Source: Arenimonas sp. (GTDB lineage Bacteria > Pseudomonadota > Alphaproteobacteria > Rhizobiales > Rhizobiaceae). Taken from it: DNA of 64,000 nucleotides. The notes under the pieces are model-generated. The model did not search any database. It worked only from the letters and a program-made list of their open reading frames with translations, and was not told where the DNA came from. Position numbers and translations under genes: made by a program. Location of the stretch: positions 1-64,000 of the forward strand of contig JAIBEK010000049.1 of NCBI GenBank assembly GCA_019459145.1, written 5' to 3'. Shown piece after piece: positions 26,073 to 36,739 of the stretch (within the stretch, counting starts at the first letter, position 1; each line of letters opens with the position of its first letter).

Positions 26073-27083
26073 TTGGAACAGCTACTCTATGCCCTTTTGA
26101 CCATCGTCATCGGCGTTGCCGGAGCGGTCGGCTATTTCTACGGCTCGAACCTGCTGCTCGACTGGATATTCCCGTCACGCATCAATGATGCGATGAAGGC
26201 CTCGCACAACATTCAGCGCGCCAATCTCATCCGCCCCTGGCTGTTCCTCGGGCCGGCGCTGGTGTCGCTGACGATCTACCTCGTCTATCCGTTCTTCTCC
26301 TCGGTCGCCTATTCGCTCTACGACCGTTCCGGCACCAATTTCGTCGGGCTCGACAACTATCGCTGGATGTTCCTCGACGGCGAGTTCCGCCAGTCGATCT
26401 ACAACAACATGCTCTGGCTGATCGTCGTGCCTGCCGCCTCCACCCTGTTCGGCCTGATCATCGCCGCGCTCACCGACCGCATCTGGTGGGGCGGCTTCGC
26501 CAAGTCGCTGATCTTCATGCCGATGGCGATCTCGTTTGTCGGGGCCTCGGTCATCTGGAAGTTCGTCTATGACTACCGCGACATCGGCGCGGACCAGATC
26601 GGCATCCTCAACGCCATCGTGGTGGCGCTCGGCGGCGAACCACAGATCTGGATCACCCTGCCGTTCTGGAACAATTTCTTCCTCATGGTCATCCTCGTCT
26701 GGATCCAGACCGGCTTTGCCATGGTGCTATTGTCGGCGGCCCTGCGCGGCATCCCGGAAGAGACCATCGAGGCGGCCGTCATCGACGGTGCCAATCCCTG
26801 GCAGATCTTCATGAAGATCAAGGTGCCGCAGATCTGGGGCACCATCGCGGTGGTGTGGACCACCATCACCATCCTCGTCCTCAAAGTGTTCGACATCGTG
26901 CTCGCCATGACCAACGGCCAGTGGCAGACGCAGGTGCTGGCCAACCTGATGTTCGACTGGATGTTCCGCGGTGGCGGAGATTTCGGTCGCGGCGCCTCGA
27001 TTGCGGTCGTCATCATGATGATGGTCGTGCCGATCATGATCTGGAACATCCGCAACGCCCGCCGCGAAATGGAGGGACGCTGA
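26073..27083 (+). CDS. aglF: AglF, alpha-glucoside ABC transporter permease
   Basis: This encodes 336 residues of the MalF-type binding-protein-dependent permease family with about seven membrane helices and the EAA loop (ETIEAAVIDGANPWQIFMKI). The start is TTG at 26073, supported by GGGGAGG six bases upstream and the absence of an earlier ATG. The next gene begins 1 base after the stop. Confidence 0.92.
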   Translation: MEQLLYALLTIVIGVAGAVGYFYGSNLLLDWIFPSRINDAMKASHNIQRANLIRPWLFLGPALVSLTIYLVYPFFSSVAYSLYDRSGTNFVGLDNYRWMFLDGEFRQSIYNNMLWLIVVPAASTLFGLIIAALTDRIWWGGFAKSLIFMPMAISFVGASVIWKFVYDYRDIGADQIGILNAIVVALGGEPQIWITLPFWNNFFLMVILVWIQTGFAMVLLSAALRGIPEETIEAAVIDGANPWQIFMKIKVPQIWGTIAVVWTTITILVLKVFDIVLAMTNGQWQTQVLANLMFDWMFRGGGDFGRGASIAVVIMMMVVPIMIWNIRNARREMEGR

Positions 27084-27084
27084 C

Positions 27085-28233
27085 ATGCACAAGGGCAGCA
27101 TTCGCTCTCCGCTCACCTGGGCGGTTCATCTTTCGGTCCTCTTCCTCGTGGTCATCTGGACCCTGCCGACCGCCGGCCTGTTCATCTCGGCCCTGCGCGA
27201 CAAGGACCAGATCGTCGCCTCCGGCTGGTGGACCGGCCTGTCGACCTCGACGCAGAATGCCATGTACCGCGCGCCCGGCGCCGAAAGCCAGGTCGATGAG
27301 AACGGCACCTTCGTCATCTCCGGGAATATCTTCGAAGGCGGCAAAGGCGTCGTCATGGCCTTCGGCACATCGAGCCAGGATCCCGCTGCCTATGAGCCCG
27401 GCGCCACCGCTGAGCTAAAGGACGGCGAAAAGCTCACGGTTGCGGAGAGCGGCGATTTCCGCCTGACTTCTCCCAAGGCCTTCGAGGGCACGCGCGGCCA
27501 GCGCATCTTCTACACTGCCGGCATTCCGCCGCGCTTCACGCTGGAAAACTACAGGACGGTGCTGACCGCCGAGGGTATCGGCAAGTCCTTCCTCAATTCG
27601 CTGACCGTCGCCGTCCCCTCGACCATCATCCCGATCCTCGTTGCCGCCTTTGCCGCCTACGCGCTCGCCTGGATGAAGTTTCCCGGCCGGGCGATCATCC
27701 TCGCCGTCATCGTCGGCCTGCTGGTCGTGCCGCTGCAGATGTCGCTGATCCCGCTTCTGCGCATGTACAACAGCGTCGGCGGCTTCTTCGGCGTGCCGTC
27801 GAAGACCTATCTCGGCATCTGGCTCGCCCATATGGGTTTCGGCCTGCCGCTGGCCATCTATCTCCTGCGCAATTACATCGCCGGCCTGCCGCGCGAGATC
27901 ATGGAATCGGCGCGCGTCGACGGCGCCTCCGACTTCACCATCTTCATGAAGATTGTGCTGCCGCTGTCCTATCCGGCGCTCGCCTCCTTCGCCATCTTCC
28001 AGTTCCTGTGGACCTGGAACGACCTGCTGGTGGCCATGGTCTTCCTCGGCACCGGCGACAACGAACTCGTGCTCACCGGGCGTCTCGTCAACCTGCTCGG
28101 CTCGCGCGGCGGCAAGTGGGAAATCCTCACCGCCTCCGCCTTCATCACCATCATCGTTCCGCTTCTCGTCTTCTTCACCCTGCAACGCTACCTCGTCCGC
28201 GGCCTGCTCGCGGGCTCGGTCAAGGGCGGCTGA
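27085..28233 (+). CDS. aglG: AglG, alpha-glucoside ABC transporter permease
   Basis: This encodes 382 residues of the MalG-type permease family, with the EAA loop (EIMESARVDGASDFTIFMKI) near the C-terminal side and an extended periplasmic loop between the first two helices (residues about 45-150), typical for AglG. It pairs with AglF. Confidence 0.92.
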   Translation: MHKGSIRSPLTWAVHLSVLFLVVIWTLPTAGLFISALRDKDQIVASGWWTGLSTSTQNAMYRAPGAESQVDENGTFVISGNIFEGGKGVVMAFGTSSQDPAAYEPGATAELKDGEKLTVAESGDFRLTSPKAFEGTRGQRIFYTAGIPPRFTLENYRTVLTAEGIGKSFLNSLTVAVPSTIIPILVAAFAAYALAWMKFPGRAIILAVIVGLLVVPLQMSLIPLLRMYNSVGGFFGVPSKTYLGIWLAHMGFGLPLAIYLLRNYIAGLPREIMESARVDGASDFTIFMKIVLPLSYPALASFAIFQFLWTWNDLLVAMVFLGTGDNELVLTGRLVNLLGSRGGKWEILTASAFITIIVPLLVFFTLQRYLVRGLLAGSVKGG

Positions 28234-28273
28234 GAATTTCGGCCTTTAGAGATCGCATTCACAAGGACTGACC

Positions 28274-29929
<1,656 letters not shown>

Positions 29930-29944
29930 TTGGGAGGAAGAGAC

Positions 29945-31033
29945 ATGACGGGCCTGGTTCTCAAGGATATCCGCAAGAACTACGGACAGGTGAAGGTGCT
30001 GCACGGCATCGACCTGACGATCGAGGTGGGCGAATTCGTCGTCTTCGTCGGCCCGTCCGGTTGCGGCAAGTCAACGCTGCTGCGCCTGATCGCCGGGCTC
30101 GAGGACATTACCTCGGGCGAGATGATCATCGACGGCCAGGTGGTCAACAACGTGCCGCCGTCCAAGCGCGGCATCGCCATGGTGTTCCAGTCCTATGCGC
30201 TCTATCCGCACATGACGGTCTACGACAACATGGCCTTCGGCATGCGGATCGCCGGCGAAAGCAAGGACGAAATCGACCGCCGCGTCAAGAATGCCGCCGA
30301 CATCCTGCAGCTCACACCCTATCTCGACCGCCTGCCCAAGGCCCTGTCTGGCGGCCAGCGGCAGCGCGTGGCGATCGGCCGCGCCATCTGCCGCGACCCC
30401 AAGGTCTTCCTGTTCGACGAGCCGCTCTCCAACCTCGATGCGGCCTTGCGCGTCGCGACCCGCATCGAGATCGCCAAGCTCAACGAATCCATGCCCGACA
30501 CGACGATGATCTACGTCACCCACGACCAGGTGGAGGCCATGACGCTGGCCGACCGCATCGTCGTGCTTTCGGCCGGCAAGATCGAGCAGGTCGGCCCGCC
30601 GCTCGAACTCTACGAGCGCCCGGCCAATCTCTTCGTCGCCCGCTTTATCGGTTCCCCGGCGATGAACATCATGCCGACCACCATCGCCGCGGCCGGCAAT
30701 CCGACGACGCTGACGCTCAAGGACGGTACCTCCGTGCGCGTCGACATCGAGACGCCGACGGCCGATGTCGGCAAGGCGGCGAGCTTCGGCGTCCGCCCCG
30801 AGGACCTGTCGATCGCCACCGGCGACGATTTCCTGTTCGAGGGCACGCTCACCATTGTCGAGGCGCTGGGCGAAGTGACGCTCCTCTATGTCGAGGGACC
30901 CGTCGAGGACGAGCCGATTGTCGTCAAGCTTCCCGGCATCGTCGATGTGAAGAAGGGCGAGAGGCTGCGCTTTTCGGCCGACCGGGCCAAACTGCACCTT
31001 TTCGACGCGACCGGACACACCTACAGGAAGTGA
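29945..31033 (+). CDS. aglK: AglK, alpha-glucoside ABC transporter ATPase
   Basis: This encodes 362 residues of the MalK/UgpC type: Walker [10 protein letters not shown] (residues 36-44), signature LSGGQRQR, Walker [13 protein letters not shown], then a C-terminal OB-fold regulatory domain (residues about 240-362). ATG 29945 follows GGAGGAAG and is preferred to an upstream in-frame start. It closes the agl operon. Confidence 0.94.
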   Translation: MTGLVLKDIRKNYGQVKVLHGIDLTIEVGEFVVFVGPSGCGKSTLLRLIAGLEDITSGEMIIDGQVVNNVPPSKRGIAMVFQSYALYPHMTVYDNMAFGMRIAGESKDEIDRRVKNAADILQLTPYLDRLPKALSGGQRQRVAIGRAICRDPKVFLFDEPLSNLDAALRVATRIEIAKLNESMPDTTMIYVTHDQVEAMTLADRIVVLSAGKIEQVGPPLELYERPANLFVARFIGSPAMNIMPTTIAAAGNPTTLTLKDGTSVRVDIETPTADVGKAASFGVRPEDLSIATGDDFLFEGTLTIVEALGEVTLLYVEGPVEDEPIVVKLPGIVDVKKGERLRFSADRAKLHLFDATGHTYRK

Positions 31034-31178
31034 CCCCCGAAAATTAAGAGAGCGTTTGCCGTGACCGCAAACGGGATCGCCTTGTCCACAGGGCGCCAGG
31101 GCGCAAATACCATCTGTTAAAGTCCCTCCTGCTACGCTCTTGCCCATAACAACTGGAAACCAGGGGCAGGGACATCAG

Positions 31179-31586
31179 ATGAGACAGGCGGTCGGTGGCA
31201 GCCATTATCTGCAACGCGAGGAATCCTTCATGTACGACCGCGAGGCGCGGTTTCCCATGGAGGACACGATGAATGCGGCGCGCATCGAATATACCGAAAA
31301 GGGCGTGATGCACATGGCCGCCCGGCGCTGCGACGTCATCAAGATCTCGATGAGCGGCGCAATCATCGGCCTGCTCACCCAGTATAATCTGCCGCAGCAA
31401 TTCTATCTCGATCTTCCCGATGCCCGCATCACCAAGGTCGGCTGCCTGCTGATGAAAACCTTCGCCAACAATACCGCCGAGGTGCGTTTCCTGCGTCTGC
31501 TGACGAAGAAGGAACTCGACCGGATCTTCGTCTTCTCGACCCATCCGGCCCACCGCGACCGGGTGCTCGACGTGCGCTCCTGGTAG
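31179..31586 (+). CDS. Degenerate PilZ-like small protein
   Basis: This encodes about 135 residues. The centre (RRCDVIKISMSGAIIG, residues about 52-67) recalls the PilZ c-di-GMP motif pair (RxxxR ... D/NxSxxG), but the first Arg motif is imperfect and Lys stands where Asp/Asn is expected, so nucleotide binding is doubtful. ATG 31179 follows GGGA; a TTG at 31140 is less likely. It is monocistronic with its own terminator. Confidence 0.6.
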   Translation: MRQAVGGSHYLQREESFMYDREARFPMEDTMNAARIEYTEKGVMHMAARRCDVIKISMSGAIIGLLTQYNLPQQFYLDLPDARITKVGCLLMKTFANNTAEVRFLRLLTKKELDRIFVFSTHPAHRDRVLDVRSW

Positions 31587-31629
31587 GCCAGGCCCGGCAA
31601 GCCATACTCCCTTTCTGATCGTATTCAGG

Positions 31630-31659
31630 GCCGGTGACGCGTAGGCGTCACCGGCTTTT
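31630..31659 (+). terminator. Rho-independent terminator after PilZ-like gene
   Basis: An 11-bp perfect stem (GCCGGTGACGC at 31630-31640 with GCGTCACCGGC at 31645-31655, GTAG loop) runs into TTTT. Confidence 0.85.
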
Positions 31660-31731
31660 CGATTTTCTGACTCGACTTTGGCCTCGAACAGCGAAACTGT
31701 CGCGGTCCTCGAAAGACCAAGGGAGAACACC

Positions 31732-32436
31732 ATGTCGGAACAGAAGGTTGCCATCATCACCGCCGGCGGAAGCGGCATGGGAGCGGCTGCGGCAAAACGC
31801 CTCGCGGCCGACGGGTTCAAGGTCGCGATCCTGTCCTCCTCCGGCAAGGGCGAGGCGCTGGCCGCCGAACTCGGTGGCTTCGGCGTCACCGGTTCCAACC
31901 AGTCGAACGACGACCTGAAGCGGCTGGTGGACGGCACGATGGAGCGTTTCGGCCGGATCGACGTCCTGGTCAACAGCGCCGGCCACGGGCCACGTGCCCA
32001 GATCCTCGAGATCACCGACGAGGACTGGCACAAGGGCATCGACACCTATCTCCTCAACGTCATCCGCCCGACGCGGCTGGTGACACCGGTCATGCAGTCC
32101 CAGAAATCCGGGACGATCATCAATATTTCAACGGCTTGGGCCTTCGAGCCGAGCGCCATGTTCCCGACCTCCGCTGTGGCACGCGCCGGTCTTGCCGCCT
32201 TCAGCAAGATCTTCGCCGACACCTATGCGGCCGACAATGTGCGCATGAACAATGTTCTGCCGGGTTGGATCGACAGTTTGCCGGCGACGGAGGAACGGCG
32301 CGGCAGCGTGCCGATGCAGCGCTACGGCAAGAGCGAGGAGGTCGCCGCGACTGTCGCCTTCCTCGCCTCCGATGGTGCCGGCTACATTACCGGCCAGAAC
32401 ATCCGGGTCGACGGCGGCCTTACTCGCGCCGTCTAA
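31732..32436 (+). CDS. Short-chain dehydrogenase/reductase family protein, atypical active site
   Basis: This encodes 234 residues with the SDR Rossmann fold: TAGGSGMG (residues 10-17, cofactor loop), NSAG (81-84), the catalytic-type Ser133 in NIST and the C-terminal ITGQNIRVDGG. The usual Tyr 13 residues after Ser133 is Thr146 and the Lys four residues on is Ala150 (Arg151 is next), so the YxxxK dyad is missing and normal SDR catalysis is in doubt. ATG 31732 follows GGGAG. Confidence 0.85.
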   Translation: MSEQKVAIITAGGSGMGAAAAKRLAADGFKVAILSSSGKGEALAAELGGFGVTGSNQSNDDLKRLVDGTMERFGRIDVLVNSAGHGPRAQILEITDEDWHKGIDTYLLNVIRPTRLVTPVMQSQKSGTIINISTAWAFEPSAMFPTSAVARAGLAAFSKIFADTYAADNVRMNNVLPGWIDSLPATEERRGSVPMQRYGKSEEVAATVAFLASDGAGYITGQNIRVDGGLTRAV

Positions 32437-32500
32437 CTGTCAGTTTTTGCCTTTATCTTGCCATTTCTGCCAGCGATAAAAGAATCACGCGGCGTAAACC

Positions 32501-32515
32501 TCTTGGTTACCAAGA
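32501..32515. promoter_or_regulatory. 15-bp palindrome upstream of the DUF2778 gene
   Basis: TCTTGGT-T-ACCAAGA is a perfect odd palindrome in the 206-base spacer 32437-32642, 128 bases before the start of the next gene. It may be an operator; nothing else stands out in this spacer. Confidence 0.35.
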
Positions 32516-32642
32516 TTCTTCATTGTTTAGGACATCCGGAATAGCGGAGGTCCTGACACAGGGTCTCTCGGCTCACCGGATGTGTATAGGCTGCGGCGAT
32601 CAACCCCGCCGGGCCGTTCGGCCTCTGGTAGCGAGTGAGAGT

Positions 32643-33986
32643 ATGGCGTTCTCGACCGAGACACAGACCAAGGACAAACTGTCCGCTGGTTCCAAATCCC
32701 GATCCGAAAAAGGTCGCAAGGCCTCCAAGAGCCCCGTCGCCATCGGCGTCGGTCTGGCCGCTATCCTGTGGGTGACGGCCGGGATCGCAACCCTCCATTC
32801 GGTGATGTCGCAGCCGAAACTCGAGGCGCCGAAGCTGGCGCTGTCCGGGCAGGCGGCCGAGACCGGCAAGGCGCTGAGGCGCGGCGATCGCACAACCGCG
32901 GCGACCGAGGCGGAGGCTGCCCGCATGCGCATCGCTGCGGCGATCGCTGCAACCGAGGAGGCCGGCCTTCTGATGCTTCCCGCCTCGATGGCTCTGGCCG
33001 CCGTGGACAAGGGCGACCGCATGCTGGAACGGCGCGAGCGCGCTTCGAAGGATCCGATGGCGCGCGATATGCTGCGCATGGCGCTGGCGGAATCGATCGC
33101 CGAGCGCAATGCCAAGGCGATCGCCGGTCTTGGACCGCAGGAGGACAACCATATCGCCTCAAACGGCGCAGCGCTCCAGACCGCCTCGATCAGTCCCGCG
33201 GCACTGGCTCCCGGCGAGAAGCTCTCGACCGGGGCTGAAACGCTTGTGAGCGCTCCGGCAGCCCTTGCCTATGCGGCGCCGCTGCCGGCTAGCGAGGTGG
33301 TCAACCCCGGCCCGGACCCGCGCGAGGAACCTTTCGTCGAACTCCTGTCCGAGCCCGAAGGGGAAGACCATGGTGCGCTGCCGGACGACGTGCCGCTGCC
33401 GAACGCCCGCCCGAGTGCGCCGGCGCGCATCACCGAAAAGCCCGGTGCCCGCGCCAAGGCCAATGCCAAGCCGGAAAAGCCGGCCACCCTGCTCGCCTAT
33501 GCCAAGCCGGAGCGCCCGTCGCTGACCGACAGCGACGAGGACCGTCCCTCGCTGTTCTCGCGCAAGCCCAAGCTGCCGGGCCGAGGCGTCGCCGTCTATG
33601 ACATTTCCGCTGGCATCGTCCACATGCCGAACGGCGAAAAGCTGGAGGCCCATTCCGGCCGTGCCCACATGCGCGACAATCCGAAATTCGTCCATGTCAA
33701 GAATCGTGGCCCGACACCGCCCAACGTCTACAGCCTGCGCATGCGCGAGAGCCGCTTCCACGGCATCGAGGCGATCCGCATGACCCCGGTCGGCGATGCC
33801 AAGATGTACGGCCGCGACGGCTTCCTGACCCACACCTATCTCTTGCGCAAGCGCGGCGACAGTTCCGGCTGCGTGGTGTTCGAGGACTACAACAAGTTTC
33901 TCAACGCCTTCAAGCGCGGCAATGTGAAGACGCTGATCGTCGTGCCGCGCATGACCGAACTGCCGAAATACGTGGCGATGATGTAA
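32643..33986 (+). CDS. DUF2778 (Tlde1-like) protein with N-terminal membrane anchor
   Basis: This encodes 447 residues. Residues about 30-53 form a membrane anchor (SPVAIGVGLAAILWVTAGIA). A long Ala/Pro-rich linker follows, then a C-terminal domain (about 310-447) with EAHSGR, YGRDGFLTHTYLL and the SSGCVVFEDYNKFL motif. The His plus Ser-x-Gly-Cys arrangement is that of DUF2778, a family related to L,D-transpeptidase-like wall enzymes such as the Tlde1 type VI effector. No secretion-system genes are nearby, so a housekeeping envelope role is more likely than an effector. The reading frame extends upstream, but 32643 is the first sensible ATG. Confidence 0.8.
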   Translation: MAFSTETQTKDKLSAGSKSRSEKGRKASKSPVAIGVGLAAILWVTAGIATLHSVMSQPKLEAPKLALSGQAAETGKALRRGDRTTAATEAEAARMRIAAAIAATEEAGLLMLPASMALAAVDKGDRMLERRERASKDPMARDMLRMALAESIAERNAKAIAGLGPQEDNHIASNGAALQTASISPAALAPGEKLSTGAETLVSAPAALAYAAPLPASEVVNPGPDPREEPFVELLSEPEGEDHGALPDDVPLPNARPSAPARITEKPGARAKANAKPEKPATLLAYAKPERPSLTDSDEDRPSLFSRKPKLPGRGVAVYDISAGIVHMPNGEKLEAHSGRAHMRDNPKFVHVKNRGPTPPNVYSLRMRESRFHGIEAIRMTPVGDAKMYGRDGFLTHTYLLRKRGDSSGCVVFEDYNKFLNAFKRGNVKTLIVVPRMTELPKYVAMM

Positions 33987-34002
33987 GCGGTGCACCCGCC
34001 CG

Positions 34003-34050
34003 AACGAAAGGAAGCCGGCCATGGCGATGGCCGGCTTCCTTTCGTTTTCG
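34003..34050. terminator. Long bidirectional terminator between convergent genes
   Basis: A perfect stem of about 20 bp (arms 34003-34022 and 34027-34046, core AAGGAAGCCGGCCAT, loop GGCG) is followed by TTTT on the plus strand and is preceded by A-rich bases, so it can end both the DUF2778 gene and edd. Confidence 0.85.
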
Positions 34051-34093
34051 GGGCCGGACACCTCGGCATGAGAGTGCGCGCTCTGTAACCCGC

Positions 34094-35911
34094 TCAGTAC
34101 AATACGCTGGCGCCCTGATCAGCCGGGCCGGCGATGCGACGCAAGGGGGCGAAGAGTTCGCGGCCCATGCCGAATTCGTTGGCCGCAAGATCGGCGACGA
34201 TCGCCGGGCGGGCGGCGAATTCCGCGGCGTCGACCAGCACTTCCAGCGTGCCGGCGATGGCATCGAGACGGATCATGTCGCCGTTCCTGATCTTGGCGAT
34301 CGGGCCACCGTCGACGGCTTCCGGCGTGACGTGGATCGCCGCCGGCACCTTGCCCGACGCCCCGGACATGCGGCCGTCGGTGACGAGTGCCACCTTGAAG
34401 CCGCGGTCCTGCAGCACGCCGAGCGGCGGGGTCAGCCGGTGAAGTTCGGGCATGCCGTTGGACTTCGGCCCCTGGAACCGGACGACGGCGACGAAATCGC
34501 GCTCCAGCGTGCCGGCCTTGAAGGCCTCCTGCAGTTCCTGCTGGTCGTGAAAGACAATGGCCGGGGCCTCGACGACCTGGCGCTCCGGCTTGACGGCGGA
34601 GACCTTGATCACCGCCTTGCCGAGATTGCCGGTCAGCATCTTCAGGCCGCCATTCGGCTGGAACGGCGCCTCGATACGCGCCAGGACCTTGGGATCGGCG
34701 CTCTCCTCCGGCGAGGGTTGGCGTTCGACGGTACCATCGGGGGCGAGCCTTGGGTCGATCGTATAGGCGGCAAGTCCCTGGCCGAAGACGGTGCGCACGT
34801 CGTCATGCACGAACCCGGCCTTGAGCAGCTGCTTGATCAGGAAGCCCATGCCGCCGGCGGCATGGAAATGGTTTACGTCGGCAAGGCCGTTCGGGTAGAC
34901 GCGGGCCAGAAGCGGCACGATGTCGGACAGATCGGAAATATCCTGCCATGTGAGCTGGATCCCGGCGGCGCGGGCCATGGCGACGAGGTGCAGCGTGTGG
35001 TTGGTCGAGCCGCCGGTGGCGTGCAGGCCGACCACGCCGTTGACGATCGAGCGCTCGTCGATCATCTCGCCGGCCGGGGTGAACTCGTTGCCCTGCGCAG
35101 TGATGGCGAGCGCCCGCTTGGTGGCTTCTTTGGTCAGGGCGTCGCGGAGCGGCGTGTTCGGGTTGATGAAGGAGGCGCCGGGCATGTGGAAGCCCATGAT
35201 CTCCATCAGCATCTGGTTGGAGTTGGCCGTGCCGTAGAAGGTGCAGGTGCCGGGGCCGTGATAGGACTTGGACTCGGCTTCCAGCAGTTCGGCGCGGCCG
35301 ACCTTGCCCTCGGCATAGAGCTGGCGGATGCGCGACTTCTCGTCGTTCGGCAGGCCGGTGGTCATCGGCCCGGCCGGGATGAAGACAGACGGCAGATGGC
35401 CGAAGGTGAGTGCGGCAATCACCAGTCCGGGCACGATCTTGTCGCAGACGCCGAGGAAGACGGCGGCGTCGAACATATTGTGGGAGAGCCCGATGCCGGC
35501 CGCCATGGCGATCACGTCGCGCGAAAACAGCGACAGTTCCATGCCCGGCTGCCCTTGCGTGACGCCGTCGCACATGGCGGGAACCCCGCCGGCGACCTGG
35601 GCAATGCCGCCGGCTTCGGCGGCCGCTTTTCGGATCAGCGCCGGATAGGTCTCGAACGGTTGGTGCGCTGAGAGCATGTCGTTATAGGCGGTGATGATGC
35701 CGAGATTGGGGATCTGGTCGCCGGCGAGCGCCGCCTTGTCCCCGACGGAACAGGCGGCAAATCCGTGGGCAAGGTTGCCGCAGGACAGCACCGAGCGATG
35801 CACGCCCTTGGAGATCTGCATGCGCACGCGCTCGAGATAGATTTCGCGGCTCGGCTTCGAGCGTTCGACGATGCGGCGGGTGATGGCTTCGATACGGCTG
35901 TTTGCGGACAT
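34094..35911 (-). CDS. edd: Edd, 6-phosphogluconate dehydratase
   Basis: This encodes 605 residues of the IlvD/Edd family. It converts 6-phosphogluconate to KDPG in the Entner-Doudoroff pathway. Iron-sulfur cluster and family motifs are present: [24 protein letters not shown] and [15 protein letters not shown]. Length is normal. It is the last gene of zwf-pgl-edd on the minus strand, the standard rhizobial order; eda is not in the window. Confidence 0.97.
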   Translation of the reverse strand: MSANSRIEAITRRIVERSKPSREIYLERVRMQISKGVHRSVLSCGNLAHGFAACSVGDKAALAGDQIPNLGIITAYNDMLSAHQPFETYPALIRKAAAEAGGIAQVAGGVPAMCDGVTQGQPGMELSLFSRDVIAMAAGIGLSHNMFDAAVFLGVCDKIVPGLVIAALTFGHLPSVFIPAGPMTTGLPNDEKSRIRQLYAEGKVGRAELLEAESKSYHGPGTCTFYGTANSNQMLMEIMGFHMPGASFINPNTPLRDALTKEATKRALAITAQGNEFTPAGEMIDERSIVNGVVGLHATGGSTNHTLHLVAMARAAGIQLTWQDISDLSDIVPLLARVYPNGLADVNHFHAAGGMGFLIKQLLKAGFVHDDVRTVFGQGLAAYTIDPRLAPDGTVERQPSPEESADPKVLARIEAPFQPNGGLKMLTGNLGKAVIKVSAVKPERQVVEAPAIVFHDQQELQEAFKAGTLERDFVAVVRFQGPKSNGMPELHRLTPPLGVLQDRGFKVALVTDGRMSGASGKVPAAIHVTPEAVDGGPIAKIRNGDMIRLDAIAGTLEVLVDAAEFAARPAIVADLAANEFGMGRELFAPLRRIAGPADQGASVLY

Positions 35912-36031
35912 CGGTTGTCACTCCTTGGAAAGGGCGCGCCTCGGCTCATGTTCGATCGACGCGCTCAAAAGCCCGCTCAATGCGGGCATGTCGATTGCCG
36001 ACCCGCGCGCGGGGCGGCGGAAGGCGGCAGA

Positions 36032-36730
36032 TCAGGGTGCCCAGTAGATGTCGGGCGCGGTCGGTGCGCGTTCAAGCACGGCGCGGACCGGCATTTCGCG
36101 CGGGTCGGTTCCGGCCAGCGCCCGGTCGAGCACGGCCTTCTTCTCCGCACCCTCGATATGGAGGACGAGCAGGCGGGCATCGGCGAGCGCGGGATAGGAG
36201 AAGGTGAGGCGGGTTTCGCCGGCACCTTCCGCTTCCATCGCCATCACCCGGCGGGCGCCGAAGGGATCGAGCGCCTCGTCGAGACGGTCGCCGCCGGGGA
36301 AGAAGGAGGCGGTGTGTCCGTCATTGCCCATACCGAGGATCACCACGTCGAACGGCTTCCCAAGGTTAGCGGTTTCGGCCGTCGCAAGCGCCGCCGCATC
36401 CTCGGCATTGGCCGCGGCATGATAGAGCGGCACGAAGCGGGCGGGCGCCGCCTTGTCCTTCAGGAGATGGGTGGCAACCAGCAAGTGGTTGGAGCGGGGA
36501 TGACCCGCAGGTACGAAGCGCTCGTCGACCAGGGTGACCGTGACCCGGTCCCAGGCGATGTCGCGGGTGGAGAGCGCTTCGAAGAACAGTCTCGGCGTCG
36601 AGCCGCCGGATAGCGCGAGCGAGGCTGCGCCGCGCGCGGCGACTGCGGCGGAAAGCAGGGCGGCGACGCGGTCGGCCAGTGCCTCGGCAAGTGCTGCTCG
36701 GCTTTCGAACTGGTGCATCCTGTGACCCAT
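36032..36730 (-). CDS. pgl: Pgl, 6-phosphogluconolactonase
   Basis: This encodes 232 residues of the DevB/NagB-like family, hydrolysing 6-phosphogluconolactone. Motifs: SGGSTPRLFFEAL, DERFVPAGHPRSN and GMGNDGHTASFFPG with the catalytic His. It begins 9 bases after zwf (AGGACGG upstream); a second Met five codons in is an alternative start. Confidence 0.95.
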   Translation of the reverse strand: MGHRMHQFESRAALAEALADRVAALLSAAVAARGAASLALSGGSTPRLFFEALSTRDIAWDRVTVTLVDERFVPAGHPRSNHLLVATHLLKDKAAPARFVPLYHAAANAEDAAALATAETANLGKPFDVVILGMGNDGHTASFFPGGDRLDEALDPFGARRVMAMEAEGAGETRLTFSYPALADARLLVLHIEGAEKKAVLDRALAGTDPREMPVRAVLERAPTAPDIYWAP

Positions 36731-36739
36731 GGTGCCGTC

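Noticed and set aside
32136..32642. Upstream extension of the DUF2778 reading frame into the SDR gene
   Set aside because: The extension is out of frame with the SDR and Arg-rich; ATG 32643 gives a normal N-terminus with a membrane anchor.
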